This document shows positions 52,653-61,810 of a stretch of DNA of 64,000 nt, piece by piece. How positions within the stretch are numbered: the first letter of the stretch is position 1; every line of letters begins with the position of its first letter. The notes beneath the pieces were generated by a model. The model had not been told where the DNA came from, did not search any database, and saw only the letters and a list, made by a program, of their open reading frames with translations. The stretch covers positions 5,890,001 to 5,954,000 of the forward strand of contig NZ_CP022464.2 of assembly GCF_002234575.2 (NCBI RefSeq), read 5' to 3'. This stretch comes from Enterocloster bolteae. GTDB lineage: Bacteria > Bacillota > Clostridia > Lachnospirales > Lachnospiraceae. Position numbers and translations under genes: made by a program.

Positions 52653-53243
52653 TCATGTAAGGGACTCGATATTTTCAATCCATTCCCTCTGTATCTCAAA
52701 ACATACCCCCAATTCGTCTGCCGGTGAATTGGGTTTCAGTTCAAATACCCGGTCCCAGCTGGAAATAATTCTCTTTTTCAGCATGGGATAATAATTGCCC
52801 AGAGACTCTGTGACAAGAGCCATTTCATTTTCAATCCCGTATCGTTTCAGCTCCTCGTTAAACGCGCGCTCATCCTCCAGGTTTAACGGCACATACATAT
52901 AATTGACCCTGAACCCCCAGGCATACTCAGAAATGACATGAACCTTTTCCCGGGGTATCCTGAGGGTGAAGCAAACCGTATCCTCTGTGTTCCTCAGCCT
53001 GTATTCATCATGCATGGACAGCCATATGGGAAGAGAACACCCCTTCGGAACATCAATTCTCTCCCTGCACCGTTCAGCAAACCACCGGTAAAGTTTCAGG
53101 TAATACTCTGAAATAGAGTCATTTTTCATCCTGATATACTCCTCTTTAACCCGGTATTCCCCCGTTTTTTCCAGCTCCTCCAGCACCTTTTTGGACTGCC
53201 TGGTGTAAACCGTATAATATCCGTTTGCTGTCTCTTTGCTCAT
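52653..53243 (-). CDS. DUF3841 family protein (copy 1)
   Basis: A 196-residue protein of the DUF3841 family, function unknown. The family pattern is an N-terminal VYTRQSKKVLEELEKTGEY, a middle LPIWLSMHDEYRLRNTED and a C-terminal SSWDRVFELKP. AGGAGG precedes the ATG at 53243. A paralogue lies on the far side of the TetR gene. Probably cytosolic. Confidence 0.82.
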   Translation of the reverse strand: MSKETANGYYTVYTRQSKKVLEELEKTGEYRVKEEYIRMKNDSISEYYLKLYRWFAERCRERIDVPKGCSLPIWLSMHDEYRLRNTEDTVCFTLRIPREKVHVISEYAWGFRVNYMYVPLNLEDERAFNEELKRYGIENEMALVTESLGNYYPMLKKRIISSWDRVFELKPNSPADELGVCFEIQREWIENIESLT

Positions 53244-53348
53244 ATCAATTCCTCCTGTCTGCATCACCTATATTCTGGCTTCATAAAAAATGAGCCGCGG
53301 AAATCTCTTCTGACAGCCGCGGCAGTTCATATTGTTTCTGATGTTTTT

Positions 53349-54062
53349 CTATCTGGCATTTGCCAGATAATCATGACCCAGTGTATCGCTGGCATATATA
53401 CCTACGATGACTTCCACATCACGCTTAAACTCCTGGACCTTACCCTCGATTTCATCCGGTTCCAGACCATAATCCAGAATCTCCTTCAGGTACCCCTTAT
53501 ACAAAAGGCAAACCATCCGGTTCATATTCATGGCATTCCCCATGGTAATAACGCCTGCCTGGGCACAGCGCTCCGCCATGACCATATCACGCTCAAACAG
53601 GTCCGTGGACTGGAGCATGACCTGAAGATATGGGCTGACTATATTGATTCGTTCCGGAAACATATCATAGTATTCACGGATGGCTGTGGTCAGGTTCCGG
53701 CTGGCCGCGCTGAAAAATATGATATCAAAGGCCTGGGGATAGCGGAAGGCAATACGGCAGTAGCATTCCCATATGCCAATGTGCATGTCCCAGATATCAC
53801 GCCACTCCTTCTCATGGACATTCAGCTCCTCCAGGTACTCATCCAGATACCCCAGGTTGGCATAATAAAGCAGTTCCTCCACATTCTCAAAATACCGGTA
53901 CATGCTGGTGGTGCTGCACTGGAATTCCTTGGCCATCCTGCGTATGGAAATGGCCTCAGTCCCCTCGTCCCTGATGATTTCCAAGGCCCTCTCTATGTAA
54001 ACCTTTCGGTTTAAATCCTTAAAATACTTTCTCCTCACCCGTTCATTTTCCACTGAAACCAT
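53349..54062 (-). CDS. TetR-family transcriptional regulator
   Basis: A 237-residue regulator. The N-terminal helix-turn-helix is AISIRRMAKEFQCSTTSMYR preceded by RALEIIRDEGTEA; the C-terminal ligand domain is helical and not assignable. Its start overlaps the end of the second DUF3841 gene by 20 bases, so the two are coupled. It may regulate its own unit or the nearby grd promoter, whose inverted repeats are suitable in size. Confidence 0.88.
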   Translation of the reverse strand: MVSVENERVRRKYFKDLNRKVYIERALEIIRDEGTEAISIRRMAKEFQCSTTSMYRYFENVEELLYYANLGYLDEYLEELNVHEKEWRDIWDMHIGIWECYCRIAFRYPQAFDIIFFSAASRNLTTAIREYYDMFPERINIVSPYLQVMLQSTDLFERDMVMAERCAQAGVITMGNAMNMNRMVCLLYKGYLKEILDYGLEPDEIEGKVQEFKRDVEVIVGIYASDTLGHDYLANAR

Positions 54063-54672
54063 CCCTTTCTTCTAAAGCTGAATGGGAATTAATTCCCACC
54101 ACATCCTCTTGTCTGAGCTGCCATACGGCGGCTCCCAGGTTAGTCTGTTCCGTATTGTCTATGTCAAATATGCGCTCCCAACTCTTCTTGATTTCTGACT
54201 TCAAGTATGGGTAGAAGGCGGACTGAAACACTTCCCAGTAAGTGGACACACCCATCTGGTTCATTTTCTGTTCAAAGCGGGCCTCGTCCTCCTGCTCCTT
54301 CCCCACATAGGAAAGATTCAGAACCCTTTGCCACCTTTCACGGTCAAACAGCACCACCCGTTCCCTGGGAACAGACAGTTCCAGCAGATAACTGTCCGGA
54401 GACAAATACACCCAGCCTGGGTCGAAAAAAAGCCAGACAGGAGATTCAGCTCCTTCGGGCGGTTTGACCATGAGCCTGGCCCTCTGTTTAAAAAAGCCAT
54501 ACGCCTCCTTAAACACCCAGGCGCTCTCCTCATATTTCTTGTCAATAAATTCCATCTTTACCTGGGAAAATCCATTCTCCCTGATACAATCAAGGACTGC
54601 ATCTGTCTGAGCTGTCCACAAATGCAGCATGGAACCCGGGCTGAATCCATCCTCCTTATTATTCCTCAGCAT
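54043..54672 (-). CDS. DUF3841 family protein (copy 2)
   Basis: A 209-residue DUF3841 paralogue. LHLWTAQTDAVLDCIRENG, PVWLFFDPGWVYLSPDSYLL and IKKSWERIFDIDNTEQTNLG align in order with copy 1 but are clearly diverged. GGAGG lies 6 bases ahead of the ATG at 54672, ruling out the reading from 54690. A good promoter precedes it. Confidence 0.82.
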   Translation of the reverse strand: MLRNNKEDGFSPGSMLHLWTAQTDAVLDCIRENGFSQVKMEFIDKKYEESAWVFKEAYGFFKQRARLMVKPPEGAESPVWLFFDPGWVYLSPDSYLLELSVPRERVVLFDRERWQRVLNLSYVGKEQEDEARFEQKMNQMGVSTYWEVFQSAFYPYLKSEIKKSWERIFDIDNTEQTNLGAAVWQLRQEDVVGINSHSALEERDGFSGK

Positions 54673-54715
54673 ATCAACCTCCATAGGCATATTCCTGACT
54701 TTAAACTATATTTTC

Positions 54716-54744
54716 AGTGTACATTGTTTTATAATATTTGTCAA
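54716..54744 (-). promoter_or_regulatory. Promoter of the DUF3841-TetR unit
   Basis: TTGACA (54744-54739), 17-base spacer, TACACT (54721-54716). Confidence 0.7.
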
Positions 54745-54825
54745 AAAGAAAACGAAATCCCTTCCCGGCATTGTCCAATGTTCTACCATATGTCCCTATT
54801 TCATACAGTATAACAGGAGGTGCAT

Positions 54826-55320
54826 ATGAATATTTCACTAACAATAGCCGGGATACTGTGCGTATCCATACTGGGGACCCTTCTCCATTTCACCTACCGC
54901 TGGTCCGGCCGCAATCCCCTCATCGGCCTTATCGCTCCTGTCAATGAATCTGTGTGGGAACACATGAAATTGCTGTTTTTCCCCATGCTCCTGTTTGGAC
55001 TGTGGAACTTAAAGGGAGTGACCGATGCCTGCCGCATATCTGCTTTTCACGCAGGACTGCTCATGGGGACGCTTCTGATACCGGTACTGTTTTACGCCTA
55101 TACAAGCGTGCTGGGACGTAACTTCCTGGTATTGGATATCGCCCTGTTTTACATTTGTGTAATTGCTGCCTTTCTCATATACCGCGGATTGTCAGGGAGC
55201 TGTCGATTGGAAAAATACAGCCATGTGACATCCATGGCCGTGTTTCTTTTATTGATTTGTTTTCTGCTGTTTACTTATTTTCCGCCGGGATTTTCTATTT
55301 TTAAGGATCCGGAGAGGTGA
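54826..55320 (+). CDS. DUF6512-like membrane protein
   Basis: A 164-residue membrane protein with about five helices. IGLIAPVNESVWEHMKLLFF resembles small conserved clostridial membrane proteins annotated as DUF6512 (from memory). CAGGAGG precedes the ATG at 54826. It stands alone on the plus strand. Function unknown. Confidence 0.75.
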   Translation: MNISLTIAGILCVSILGTLLHFTYRWSGRNPLIGLIAPVNESVWEHMKLLFFPMLLFGLWNLKGVTDACRISAFHAGLLMGTLLIPVLFYAYTSVLGRNFLVLDIALFYICVIAAFLIYRGLSGSCRLEKYSHVTSMAVFLLLICFLLFTYFPPGFSIFKDPER

Positions 55321-55708
55321 CAGAGCAGGACAGATCCATGATGGCTTGCTGAAGGTGCGGCGATGGTATGACAGCTTTTCCGGAATTATAATGCGATTAA
55401 ATACTGACCGGAATGGTGCTTTGAAACGGCCCGGTATTGCCCGTAACAGGACTTCAAAATAGTTCGTTATCGTCCAATTTGAAATGTATAAACAGTCTGT
55501 TTTCCACAGAACATATATGCTGATTTGCGTAAGTTAATGCCCGCCATATATACTGCATAATCTTATCATACAGTACATCTGACGGGCATTTCCAATTCGT
55601 CTTTTATGCAGATCATAATGACGTTATACACGGGAAATACAGGTCTTATACAGGTGTTATATTCTCATAATTTGAACCATTCATATCCGTCAAACCAGCC
55701 GATTTATT
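55321..55708. other. Intergenic region with one long imperfect hairpin
   Basis: No gene seen. ATGCCCG (55538-55544) pairs with CGGGCAT (55584-55590), and internal blocks such as TACTG/CAGTA continue the stem, making a 53-base structure without a T-run on either side. It could be a repeat-type element or a terminator shared by the two flanking genes, which converge here. Confidence 0.5.
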
Positions 55709-56053
55709 TTACCGGACCGGCTCATATTCCATGGCAGAATCCTGTCCGGCAGACTCCACTTTGAATATGACAGGCCGCAGTCCGTCATTGCAGCTGCATA
55801 TGGCGACTCCCGGCTTTCTAATCCAGTTTCCATAATAAAACAGTTCATTTCCCGTACCATGGACCAGGGAAAATACATACGGATGAATGGCTATCCATGC
55901 CCCATCACAAAACCCTTCTGGCTTAGCATAATCCACATAAAATATCTGCCCCTCCTTCATCATGGGACAGGCAGTAAGGCCCTCTGCTCCGTATTCCCGG
56001 GCCAGCTCTTTGTCCAGGGTGGTTTTTAAAACAGTTATCTTTACTTTACTCAT
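55709..56053 (-). CDS. TIGR04076 family protein
   Basis: A 114-residue protein with the pattern of the TIGR04076 family: KITVLKTTLDKELAREYG at the start, CPMMKEGQIFYVDYAKPEGF, CDGAWIAIHPYVFSLVHG, and a CSCNDGLRPVIFKVE tail. Conserved cysteines suggest metal or redox function, which is not established. AAAGGAGG precedes the ATG. Confidence 0.8.
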   Translation of the reverse strand: MSKVKITVLKTTLDKELAREYGAEGLTACPMMKEGQIFYVDYAKPEGFCDGAWIAIHPYVFSLVHGTGNELFYYGNWIRKPGVAICSCNDGLRPVIFKVESAGQDSAMEYEPVR

Positions 56054-56247
56054 GTTCTCAACCTCCTTTTGTCACTGCGGTTTCCCGCTGATATAATATC
56101 AAGGCAGCTTAAGACATCTAATGTCGCTTTAAGCCGCCTAAACTGACAGTATCAATAAAATGGGAACGGGTTATCTTTACTTTCCGCAACTGCTCCGACA
56201 TACCCTCCCCATCTTTTTTCTCCTCGTGCACATTATTATATTTACAA

Positions 56248-56991
56248 TCAATCATTTGGTTCCCTGATTCTGATTAACTCTATTTTGCCTCCACAGGTCA
56301 ACCGCTCCGCCATAGACTTCACACCCAAAATTTCCGTATTGGTATGACTTCCCACAAAGAGATTCATCCCGCAGAATCCGGCATATTGCTGTGAATACAG
56401 GGCATATTCCCCTGTCACATATGTATCACATCCCAGCTCCACTGCCGTCCTCATATCACTGGTCATATTGCCTCCGCCCGCAGCCACAGCTATCCGGCAG
56501 ACCGGCCTGTCGTTATTCCGATGACAGCGCACATTTTCCTGCAATATATGAGAAAGGCTCGCCGCAAAAGACTCAAAATCCGTGGGAACAATTTCACCGG
56601 CAACACCTCCATAATACTGCTCCCTGTATGGCATGACCTTTTTACAGCCCTTCATCCCCAATGCCTGGGCCAGCGATGCGCTTGTACCAAAATCCGCATC
56701 GTCTAACGGTGCATGAAAAAAGGCATGTGTCATACCGGCTTCCCGAAGCATTTTATTACAATGTTCTTTCAATCCATATATAAATTCCCAGGAGTCATGG
56801 TGGGTAAGAAGAAAATCCACCCCTTTTTCCCCGGCTCGTTCTATGATTTCCCCGGTAAGATTTGTGGCATATCCAATGCACTTAATATCCCTTTCCGTTT
56901 CATTAAAAAATCCCCATTCTTCCGGAAATAAATGCAGTTTGTCAGAGTCAAACATACTCAGAAGCTGCTCTTTCAGGTATTTATATTCCAT
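56248..56991 (-). CDS. Nif3-like dinuclear metal centre protein
   Basis: A 247-residue protein of the Nif3/YqfO family, which forms toroidal hexamers with a two-metal site. LLTHHDSWEF, FHAPLDDADFGTS and VGSHTNTEILGVKSMAERL carry the histidine/aspartate/glutamate ligands. This is a short version without the YqfO insertion. Biochemical role unknown. Confidence 0.87.
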   Translation of the reverse strand: MEYKYLKEQLLSMFDSDKLHLFPEEWGFFNETERDIKCIGYATNLTGEIIERAGEKGVDFLLTHHDSWEFIYGLKEHCNKMLREAGMTHAFFHAPLDDADFGTSASLAQALGMKGCKKVMPYREQYYGGVAGEIVPTDFESFAASLSHILQENVRCHRNNDRPVCRIAVAAGGGNMTSDMRTAVELGCDTYVTGEYALYSQQYAGFCGMNLFVGSHTNTEILGVKSMAERLTCGGKIELIRIREPND

Positions 56992-57069
56992 TGTTTTTTC
57001 TGTTTCTCCTTATAGTTATATTTTATTATTCTTCGCTTTATTGGGATTTGTTTCTTTATTTTGTTCCGG

Positions 57070-57161
57070 TTTATCTTTCTTGTTCGCTTTGGTTTATCAT
57101 TCTTATTTGCTCCAGTTTATTTCTATAGTTTGCTTCAATTTATCTTTCCTGTTCGCTCCGT
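57070..57161. repeat. Degenerate 23-bp tandem repeats, four copies
   Basis: Units begin at 57070, 57093, 57116 and 57139, each starting TTTAT and containing a TTYGCTYC-like core; a partial fifth unit runs into the stop codon of the gene at 57163. They fill the gap between that gene and the Nif3-like gene. Confidence 0.75.
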
Positions 57162-57162
57162 T

Positions 57163-57549
57163 TTATCTCCCTGACTTTATATATTTTAACATTAATTCCC
57201 CATTTCCCGTACGTCCGCACAGACTATTAATTCGCATCATGACCTGAACTTTATCACGCTCAATATTGGTCTCTCTATACTGTTCACTGTCCCTGTTTAC
57301 AACCACTTCTTCTATTCTTCTGTCCGTGGAAAACTGAACCTTATAAATACAAATTCCAGTCCAGCTCCGGTGAATATACAGGATATTATTTTCAAAATAT
57401 TCAAACCACTTATCCTCCATTTCACATGGAATATGACCATTTTGAAGTGCGGAAAATTCACCTTCTGTCAGACCAATATCAATTGAAAATGACGCTGTTT
57501 TCTCCGGCATATCCAGTGTTTTCCAGTCTGATTTTATGGCTTTATTCAT
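57163..57549 (-). CDS. Conserved hypothetical protein with EDKWF / HRSWTG motif
   Basis: A 128-residue cytosolic protein. CEMEDKWFEYFENNILYIHR followed by SWTGICIYKVQF looks like a conserved fold core that I have seen in clostridial hypothetical proteins. No catalytic role can be assigned. The start at 57549 has no strong ribosome binding site. Confidence 0.6.
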   Translation of the reverse strand: MNKAIKSDWKTLDMPEKTASFSIDIGLTEGEFSALQNGHIPCEMEDKWFEYFENNILYIHRSWTGICIYKVQFSTDRRIEEVVVNRDSEQYRETNIERDKVQVMMRINSLCGRTGNGELMLKYIKSGR

Positions 57550-57624
57550 AGTAATTATACCTGCCTTTCAGTGCTTTTGATAACTCTTGAATTACCAGGA
57601 TTAAATGGATCATTACACGCATTT

Positions 57625-57870
57625 TCATCCCTTTGCATTATGATTGAAACGGCATTTTTTCGCCAAATAAGAATAGTTGGTGATAACCGCTTTTTCTATT
57701 ATTCTTCCCAGGTATATCCTCCACCCCACACCGGCAGAGGCATTGGAAGTACCTTCTTTCATATAGTAATAAAACATCCGCCCATTGCCAAATTCCGGGG
57801 TACAAACCGCCTCTTGCTCAAGTGCCTCCAGGTCCTCAGTGAAGAACCCGACTAGCGTTTTCTGCTGCAT
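57625..57870 (-). CDS. Small hypothetical protein downstream of the nuclease gene
   Basis: About 81 residues from ATG 57870, overlapping the nuclease stop by 19 bases, with AGGAAGG 11 bases ahead. It is unlike anything I recognise. It may be a coupled small gene or a shifted remnant of a longer nuclease tail. Confidence 0.4.
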   Translation of the reverse strand: MQQKTLVGFFTEDLEALEQEAVCTPEFGNGRMFYYYMKEGTSNASAGVGWRIYLGRIIEKAVITNYSYLAKKCRFNHNAKG

Positions 57871-59702
57871 TTCGGACAGCGCCTTCCTGTGCTGGTAAAA
57901 TGGGCCGGTGCCACAGAATATTCCAGTCCGCATGCATTATGGCGCATCTTTACATGAGCAAAAGCATTCTGATATTCTGATAAGACAGTGTATTCTTCCC
58001 CCACCAGAGCTTCCACCTGCTGCTGAAATTGCTCCGGCGTCTTCTTTTTACACGGGCTGATACAAATATGATTTCTTCCATGCATAACTACACTGGGCGT
58101 CACCTCCCAGATCTCCCCACAATGATGGCAGCGGAATTTATGGGGTACTCCAAGCCTCGTGCATACATCGCTTTCCAATGTATATCCTCTTGCTTCTATT
58201 TCAGGGAGTTTCTGATAAAAACTCTGAATCTCGCGATTTCTCCTGGTTTCTGCTGAATGGATAATACGATTCCGTTTTCCGCAAACCGGACAGCCACGTT
58301 TCATAAAATCCGTATAAGTAATCTGGAATGTTTCATTACAAACCGTATGATACATTGTCATGGAAGTTTTACAATTTTTATAAATGCTCAGAACCTGTAT
58401 TTCCTCTCCGTATTTCTCTGCAATTCTGCCCTGAATACGTGCAAGCTGTTTACAGTAAGGACAAGCGTGATGCTCCATAAACCATGTAGCAGAGCATTCA
58501 AATTCCTGCCCGCACTGATTGCAGAGGAACCGGATAGGTTTTCGGGTATTTACGTAAGAACCCAACATCTGAATCTGTGGATACTCCTGTTCACAGCAGA
58601 TACCGGACCTGCTATTTGATTTTAGTTCCTCATTCGGTCTGTACTGCATTTTTTCCAAATATTTCTTCTGGTCCTGCAGCCGCATTTTCTGTTTCAAATA
58701 TCGAATTCTTTTTTCCTGTTTATGCTGACGATTTTGTTCGGCCTGTTCCACTCTTGGACATCTTCCATCAAACAGACCGTCCGCCTCAGCCTTTTTCAAT
58801 TTTTGGCAGACTGTAGAAGGGTGTACCTGAAGCTTTTCACCAATCTGTTTCTGAGTGTATCCTTGTTTGGATAGTTCTATCATCTGCAATACCATTGAGG
58901 TATTTGCGTCCTGTCTGACCTTCCCCCAATCCACACCATCTAACGGATAACATGCTAATTTACTTATAATCTCTTTTCGTATCCAATCCGGTTCCGATTT
59001 TCTGCAATCCAAATATATATACTGTAAATGCAGAACTTCTTTTGCAAACCGTTCCTTCTCCCGATCACGTTCCTGAATCATCTCCAACGACCACCCTCCA
59101 ATCCGTTTGAAAACATCTGGAGCAAAATGCTGAAGGCCATGTACTTCCAAAAGAATTCCTTGCGGTTCATCGTAAAAATCGTATTTATAATGACTTCTCT
59201 TTCCTTCTTTTTCAAACGGTACCATGTATTGTCTATGAAAGGAGATATTCAGCTGTGCCAGAAACGCATTGACATACCGTTCCGGATAACTCATACCATC
59301 TCTGCAATAAGGGCAAGGGACATATTTTCTCTGATAAACAGTATGAATACTCTTGTCCCGCACCAATGAGCCGCATTCCTGACAATAAAAGTCTGCCAGT
59401 GTATGCGAATAACGGCTTCTCTCCCTTGGAATCTGCGGTTCTGCAAACCATAATGCGAAATCCGGATCCGTCTCAGCAATCGGAGGATGATAACAATGTT
59501 TGCATGTGCGCAGACGCCCCTGCTGCAAATAGCTTTCTCCAACCTCATATTGGTGGCCCCTTCCGCATTGCAATGTATAGTATTTCCGGAAATGATCAGG
59601 TTTTTTCTCCACCTTTTGTCTTGCAATTACAGCCATGCTGCCATGTTTTGTTGAAAATACATGACCAATCTCATAAGCATACTGTCCGCGTTTTTCATTC
59701 AT
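57852..59702 (-). CDS. Zinc-ribbon, PDDEXK-like nuclease and helix-turn-helix protein
   Basis: A 616-residue protein with many CxxC knuckles. Residues 45-135 hold two zinc ribbons (CKHC, CQEC, CPYC). Residues about 140-260 look like a VSR/DUF559-type PDDEXK nuclease: PERYVNAFL, then HYKYDFYDE and LLEVHGLQHF. A helix-turn-helix (YTQKQIGEKLQVHPSTVCQK) lies near 290, a coiled charged linker follows, and four more zinc ribbons (CNQC/CPYC, CPVC, CHHC, CPKC) fill 385-616. The layout suggests a DNA-binding endonuclease, perhaps of phage, mobile-element or defence origin. Not in an operon with known defence genes. Confidence 0.65.
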   Translation of the reverse strand: MNEKRGQYAYEIGHVFSTKHGSMAVIARQKVEKKPDHFRKYYTLQCGRGHQYEVGESYLQQGRLRTCKHCYHPPIAETDPDFALWFAEPQIPRERSRYSHTLADFYCQECGSLVRDKSIHTVYQRKYVPCPYCRDGMSYPERYVNAFLAQLNISFHRQYMVPFEKEGKRSHYKYDFYDEPQGILLEVHGLQHFAPDVFKRIGGWSLEMIQERDREKERFAKEVLHLQYIYLDCRKSEPDWIRKEIISKLACYPLDGVDWGKVRQDANTSMVLQMIELSKQGYTQKQIGEKLQVHPSTVCQKLKKAEADGLFDGRCPRVEQAEQNRQHKQEKRIRYLKQKMRLQDQKKYLEKMQYRPNEELKSNSRSGICCEQEYPQIQMLGSYVNTRKPIRFLCNQCGQEFECSATWFMEHHACPYCKQLARIQGRIAEKYGEEIQVLSIYKNCKTSMTMYHTVCNETFQITYTDFMKRGCPVCGKRNRIIHSAETRRNREIQSFYQKLPEIEARGYTLESDVCTRLGVPHKFRCHHCGEIWEVTPSVVMHGRNHICISPCKKKTPEQFQQQVEALVGEEYTVLSEYQNAFAHVKMRHNACGLEYSVAPAHFTSTGRRCPKCSRKR

Positions 59703-59717
59703 GGGTTTTGAATCCTT

Positions 59718-59921
59718 TCACCTGTTCTTTCCCTGCTGCTTCAGTGTGCTTTTTTCGTTAATGCTGCGGCCGCTTCGCAGGAAGCGTGAAGATTCTTTCC
59801 AGCGAGTGCCGGTAAATACGGCGTAGAGGTTGACCACAATCCAATGCAAGATTCTGTTCCCGGCCCGGTCGAAGTGATCCAGCTTTCTCAAAAATTCTTG
59901 ATTGTTATCGTCTTTTCCCAT
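59718..59921 (-). CDS. Small hypothetical protein after LemA
   Basis: A 67-residue reading starting 13 bases past the lemA stop, with a central segment (LHWIVVNLYAVFTG) and a basic C terminus. I do not recognise it; it may be the remnant of a larger gene. Weak ribosome binding site. Confidence 0.35.
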   Translation of the reverse strand: MGKDDNNQEFLRKLDHFDRAGNRILHWIVVNLYAVFTGTRWKESSRFLRSGRSINEKSTLKQQGKNR

Positions 59922-59934
59922 CAGGGGATTTCTT

Positions 59935-60522
59935 TTATGAAAACTTCATATCCTCCGCCTGAATCGTAATGCGCTCTCGGGCCTCTTCCTCCGCATTCCA
60001 AAAGGACATTGGATGAAAACCGCACAATCCCGCGATGAAACTGGCCGGGAACATCTGGATGGCGTTGTTGTATTTGAGCACGGTGTCGTTATAGAACTGT
60101 CTGGACAGGGCGATTTTATTCTCCGTATCAGATAATTCGCTCTGAAGCTGCATAAAATTTGCGTTTGCCTTCAGCTCCGGGTATGCTTCACTCACCGCAA
60201 AAAGCCGCCGAAGCGCCGCCTGGAGCTTCCCGTTCGCGGCAGCCGCCTGATCGAAGTCCGCGGCAGCCATCGCGCTCTGGCGGGCCTTTACCACGGCCTC
60301 CAGAGTGCTCCGTTCAAAGTTGGCATAGCCTTTGGCCGTTTCCAACAGATTGGGAATCAGGTCATAGCGCCGCTTAAGCTGTACGTCAATCTGCGCCAAC
60401 TGGTTTTTGACCCGGTTTTGGAGTACAACAAACCCGTTTCTGGTCTTGATGATTACAAGGAAGATAACCGCGACAATCAGAACGGCGCCTCCAATAACAA
60501 TGTATTTTCCTATGTCTCCCAT
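59935..60522 (-). CDS. lemA: LemA family protein
   Basis: A 195-residue LemA protein: one N-terminal helix (IVIGGAVLIVAVIFLVII), then the helical bundle with NRVKNQLAQIDVQLKRRYDL and IPNLLETAKGYANFE. LemA proteins are membrane-attached with an external or periplasmic bundle, role unclear. It lies 19 bases downstream of the DUF2207-like gene, a pairing seen in many bacteria. Confidence 0.92.
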   Translation of the reverse strand: MGDIGKYIVIGGAVLIVAVIFLVIIKTRNGFVVLQNRVKNQLAQIDVQLKRRYDLIPNLLETAKGYANFERSTLEAVVKARQSAMAAADFDQAAAANGKLQAALRRLFAVSEAYPELKANANFMQLQSELSDTENKIALSRQFYNDTVLKYNNAIQMFPASFIAGLCGFHPMSFWNAEEEARERITIQAEDMKFS

Positions 60523-60541
60523 TTTATGTTCCTCTCATTTC

Positions 60542-61684
60542 TTAGAAAAGTATAAAATCCCGATATTTCAAATTCCTTAAACGAAAAATATCCTCGATAA
60601 TGCGTTCGTTTTCCTCCAGCACCACCGCATAAATCAAGAAATCGTCCCAAAGGACAAGCTGTTCTTTCTCCGATTCAGCCAAGTTAGAAAAGTCACGGAT
60701 AAAATTTTTAAGCCCCCAAATCTGCGCCGTTAAAATCTCGCCCGCCTGCGTCCTCTTAAGCCGTGTTCCTGTGCCGTAAATGGACAACGCCGTGCGCAGA
60801 ACAGCCGCAATCGGAAGCAGAAACATTGCCAGAAAGGACAGAACAAAAAAAGCGGTCAGAGGGATCGCAATCACCATATCCGGCGATGACAAAAGGTATT
60901 CCATTTGTCTCATACCGAAAGACTGTGGAGCCGCCGCAAGAAAGCCATCTAGCTTTTCCATCCAGTCGCTGTTGTTAATCGCAACGGCGGTGATACCCAT
61001 TCCAAGGAAAATGAGGATAGGGAGCAGACATCCGCCGAGGCATCCTGTTAGACAGGATCGGGATGCGGAATGTACATTTTGCCGCATGCCTCTGTATTTC
61101 AAATTGCCTGACTCAACGGCCTCCGTGACGGCCTGCCTCCTCCACGCGCCAAGGTTTGCAGGCTGTGCCTGTCCCCCGGCAATCAGCGCCAGAAGCGTCC
61201 GGTCGCTGGGGAGCAGTCCGGGAAGCTCTTGATTTTGCACATGAACCGTCCCAGCCTTCATGGAAACCGCGCCCATTTTGGTATATTTTAAGAGTAATGC
61301 CGCCATGTCTTTTTTTGCTTCAATCTGCAAATCCATCAAGAGGCTGATAGTGGCGGGCGGAACGCCGGTCAGTTTTTCCCGGTAATAGTCGAAATCCTCA
61401 TCGGCCTGAAAGGTGGCATTTTGAATCGCGGCTTTTTTCATGGTATGGCTGACGGCCCGCCATATAAGTACAATCGGCAGAGAAGCCAAGACAGCGGCCA
61501 GAGCCAGGAGAAGCAGCGCCGCAATCGTTACCACAAAATTCCGCTCCCTCAGAACGATTCCCCAGAGCAGCCGCCCTTCTTTTCCAATGGATAGAAAAAG
61601 AAACAGGACCAGCGGCGCAAGTAGAGCCAGCCTGTCCAGCTTCTGCCAACGTTTCATTTGTTTTGTCGCTATTGTTTTTTTCAT
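60542..61684 (-). CDS. DUF2207-like membrane protein, C-terminal part only
   Basis: A 380-residue membrane protein with helices near residues 15-75, 215-245 and 265-300. The ESEKEQLVLWDDFLIYAVVL segment resembles the C-terminal part of DUF2207 proteins. The extracellular N-terminal domain and signal peptide usual in that family are missing. Partner of LemA by position; function unknown. Confidence 0.7.
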   Translation of the reverse strand: MKKTIATKQMKRWQKLDRLALLAPLVLFLFLSIGKEGRLLWGIVLRERNFVVTIAALLLLALAAVLASLPIVLIWRAVSHTMKKAAIQNATFQADEDFDYYREKLTGVPPATISLLMDLQIEAKKDMAALLLKYTKMGAVSMKAGTVHVQNQELPGLLPSDRTLLALIAGGQAQPANLGAWRRQAVTEAVESGNLKYRGMRQNVHSASRSCLTGCLGGCLLPILIFLGMGITAVAINNSDWMEKLDGFLAAAPQSFGMRQMEYLLSSPDMVIAIPLTAFFVLSFLAMFLLPIAAVLRTALSIYGTGTRLKRTQAGEILTAQIWGLKNFIRDFSNLAESEKEQLVLWDDFLIYAVVLEENERIIEDIFRLRNLKYRDFILF

Positions 61685-61810
61685 GGTTTACTCCCCGGTA
61701 TAGGAAATGATGTTGTTCTCTGTTGCTTGTAAATTCCAAAGGAAGCGGGGAACGCCGATTTCTACAAAGCAGAAGTATCCACATAGTAGTAAATCGTGTA
61801 TTTGTTCAGC

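Noticed and set aside
57070..57161. Possible CRISPR array
   Set aside because: The 23-bp units are directly adjacent with no spacers and are degenerate along their whole length.
56843..57247. Plus-strand reading of 134 codons with Leu/Phe repeats
   Set aside because: It is produced by the 23-bp tandem repeats and overlaps the Nif3-like gene antisense.
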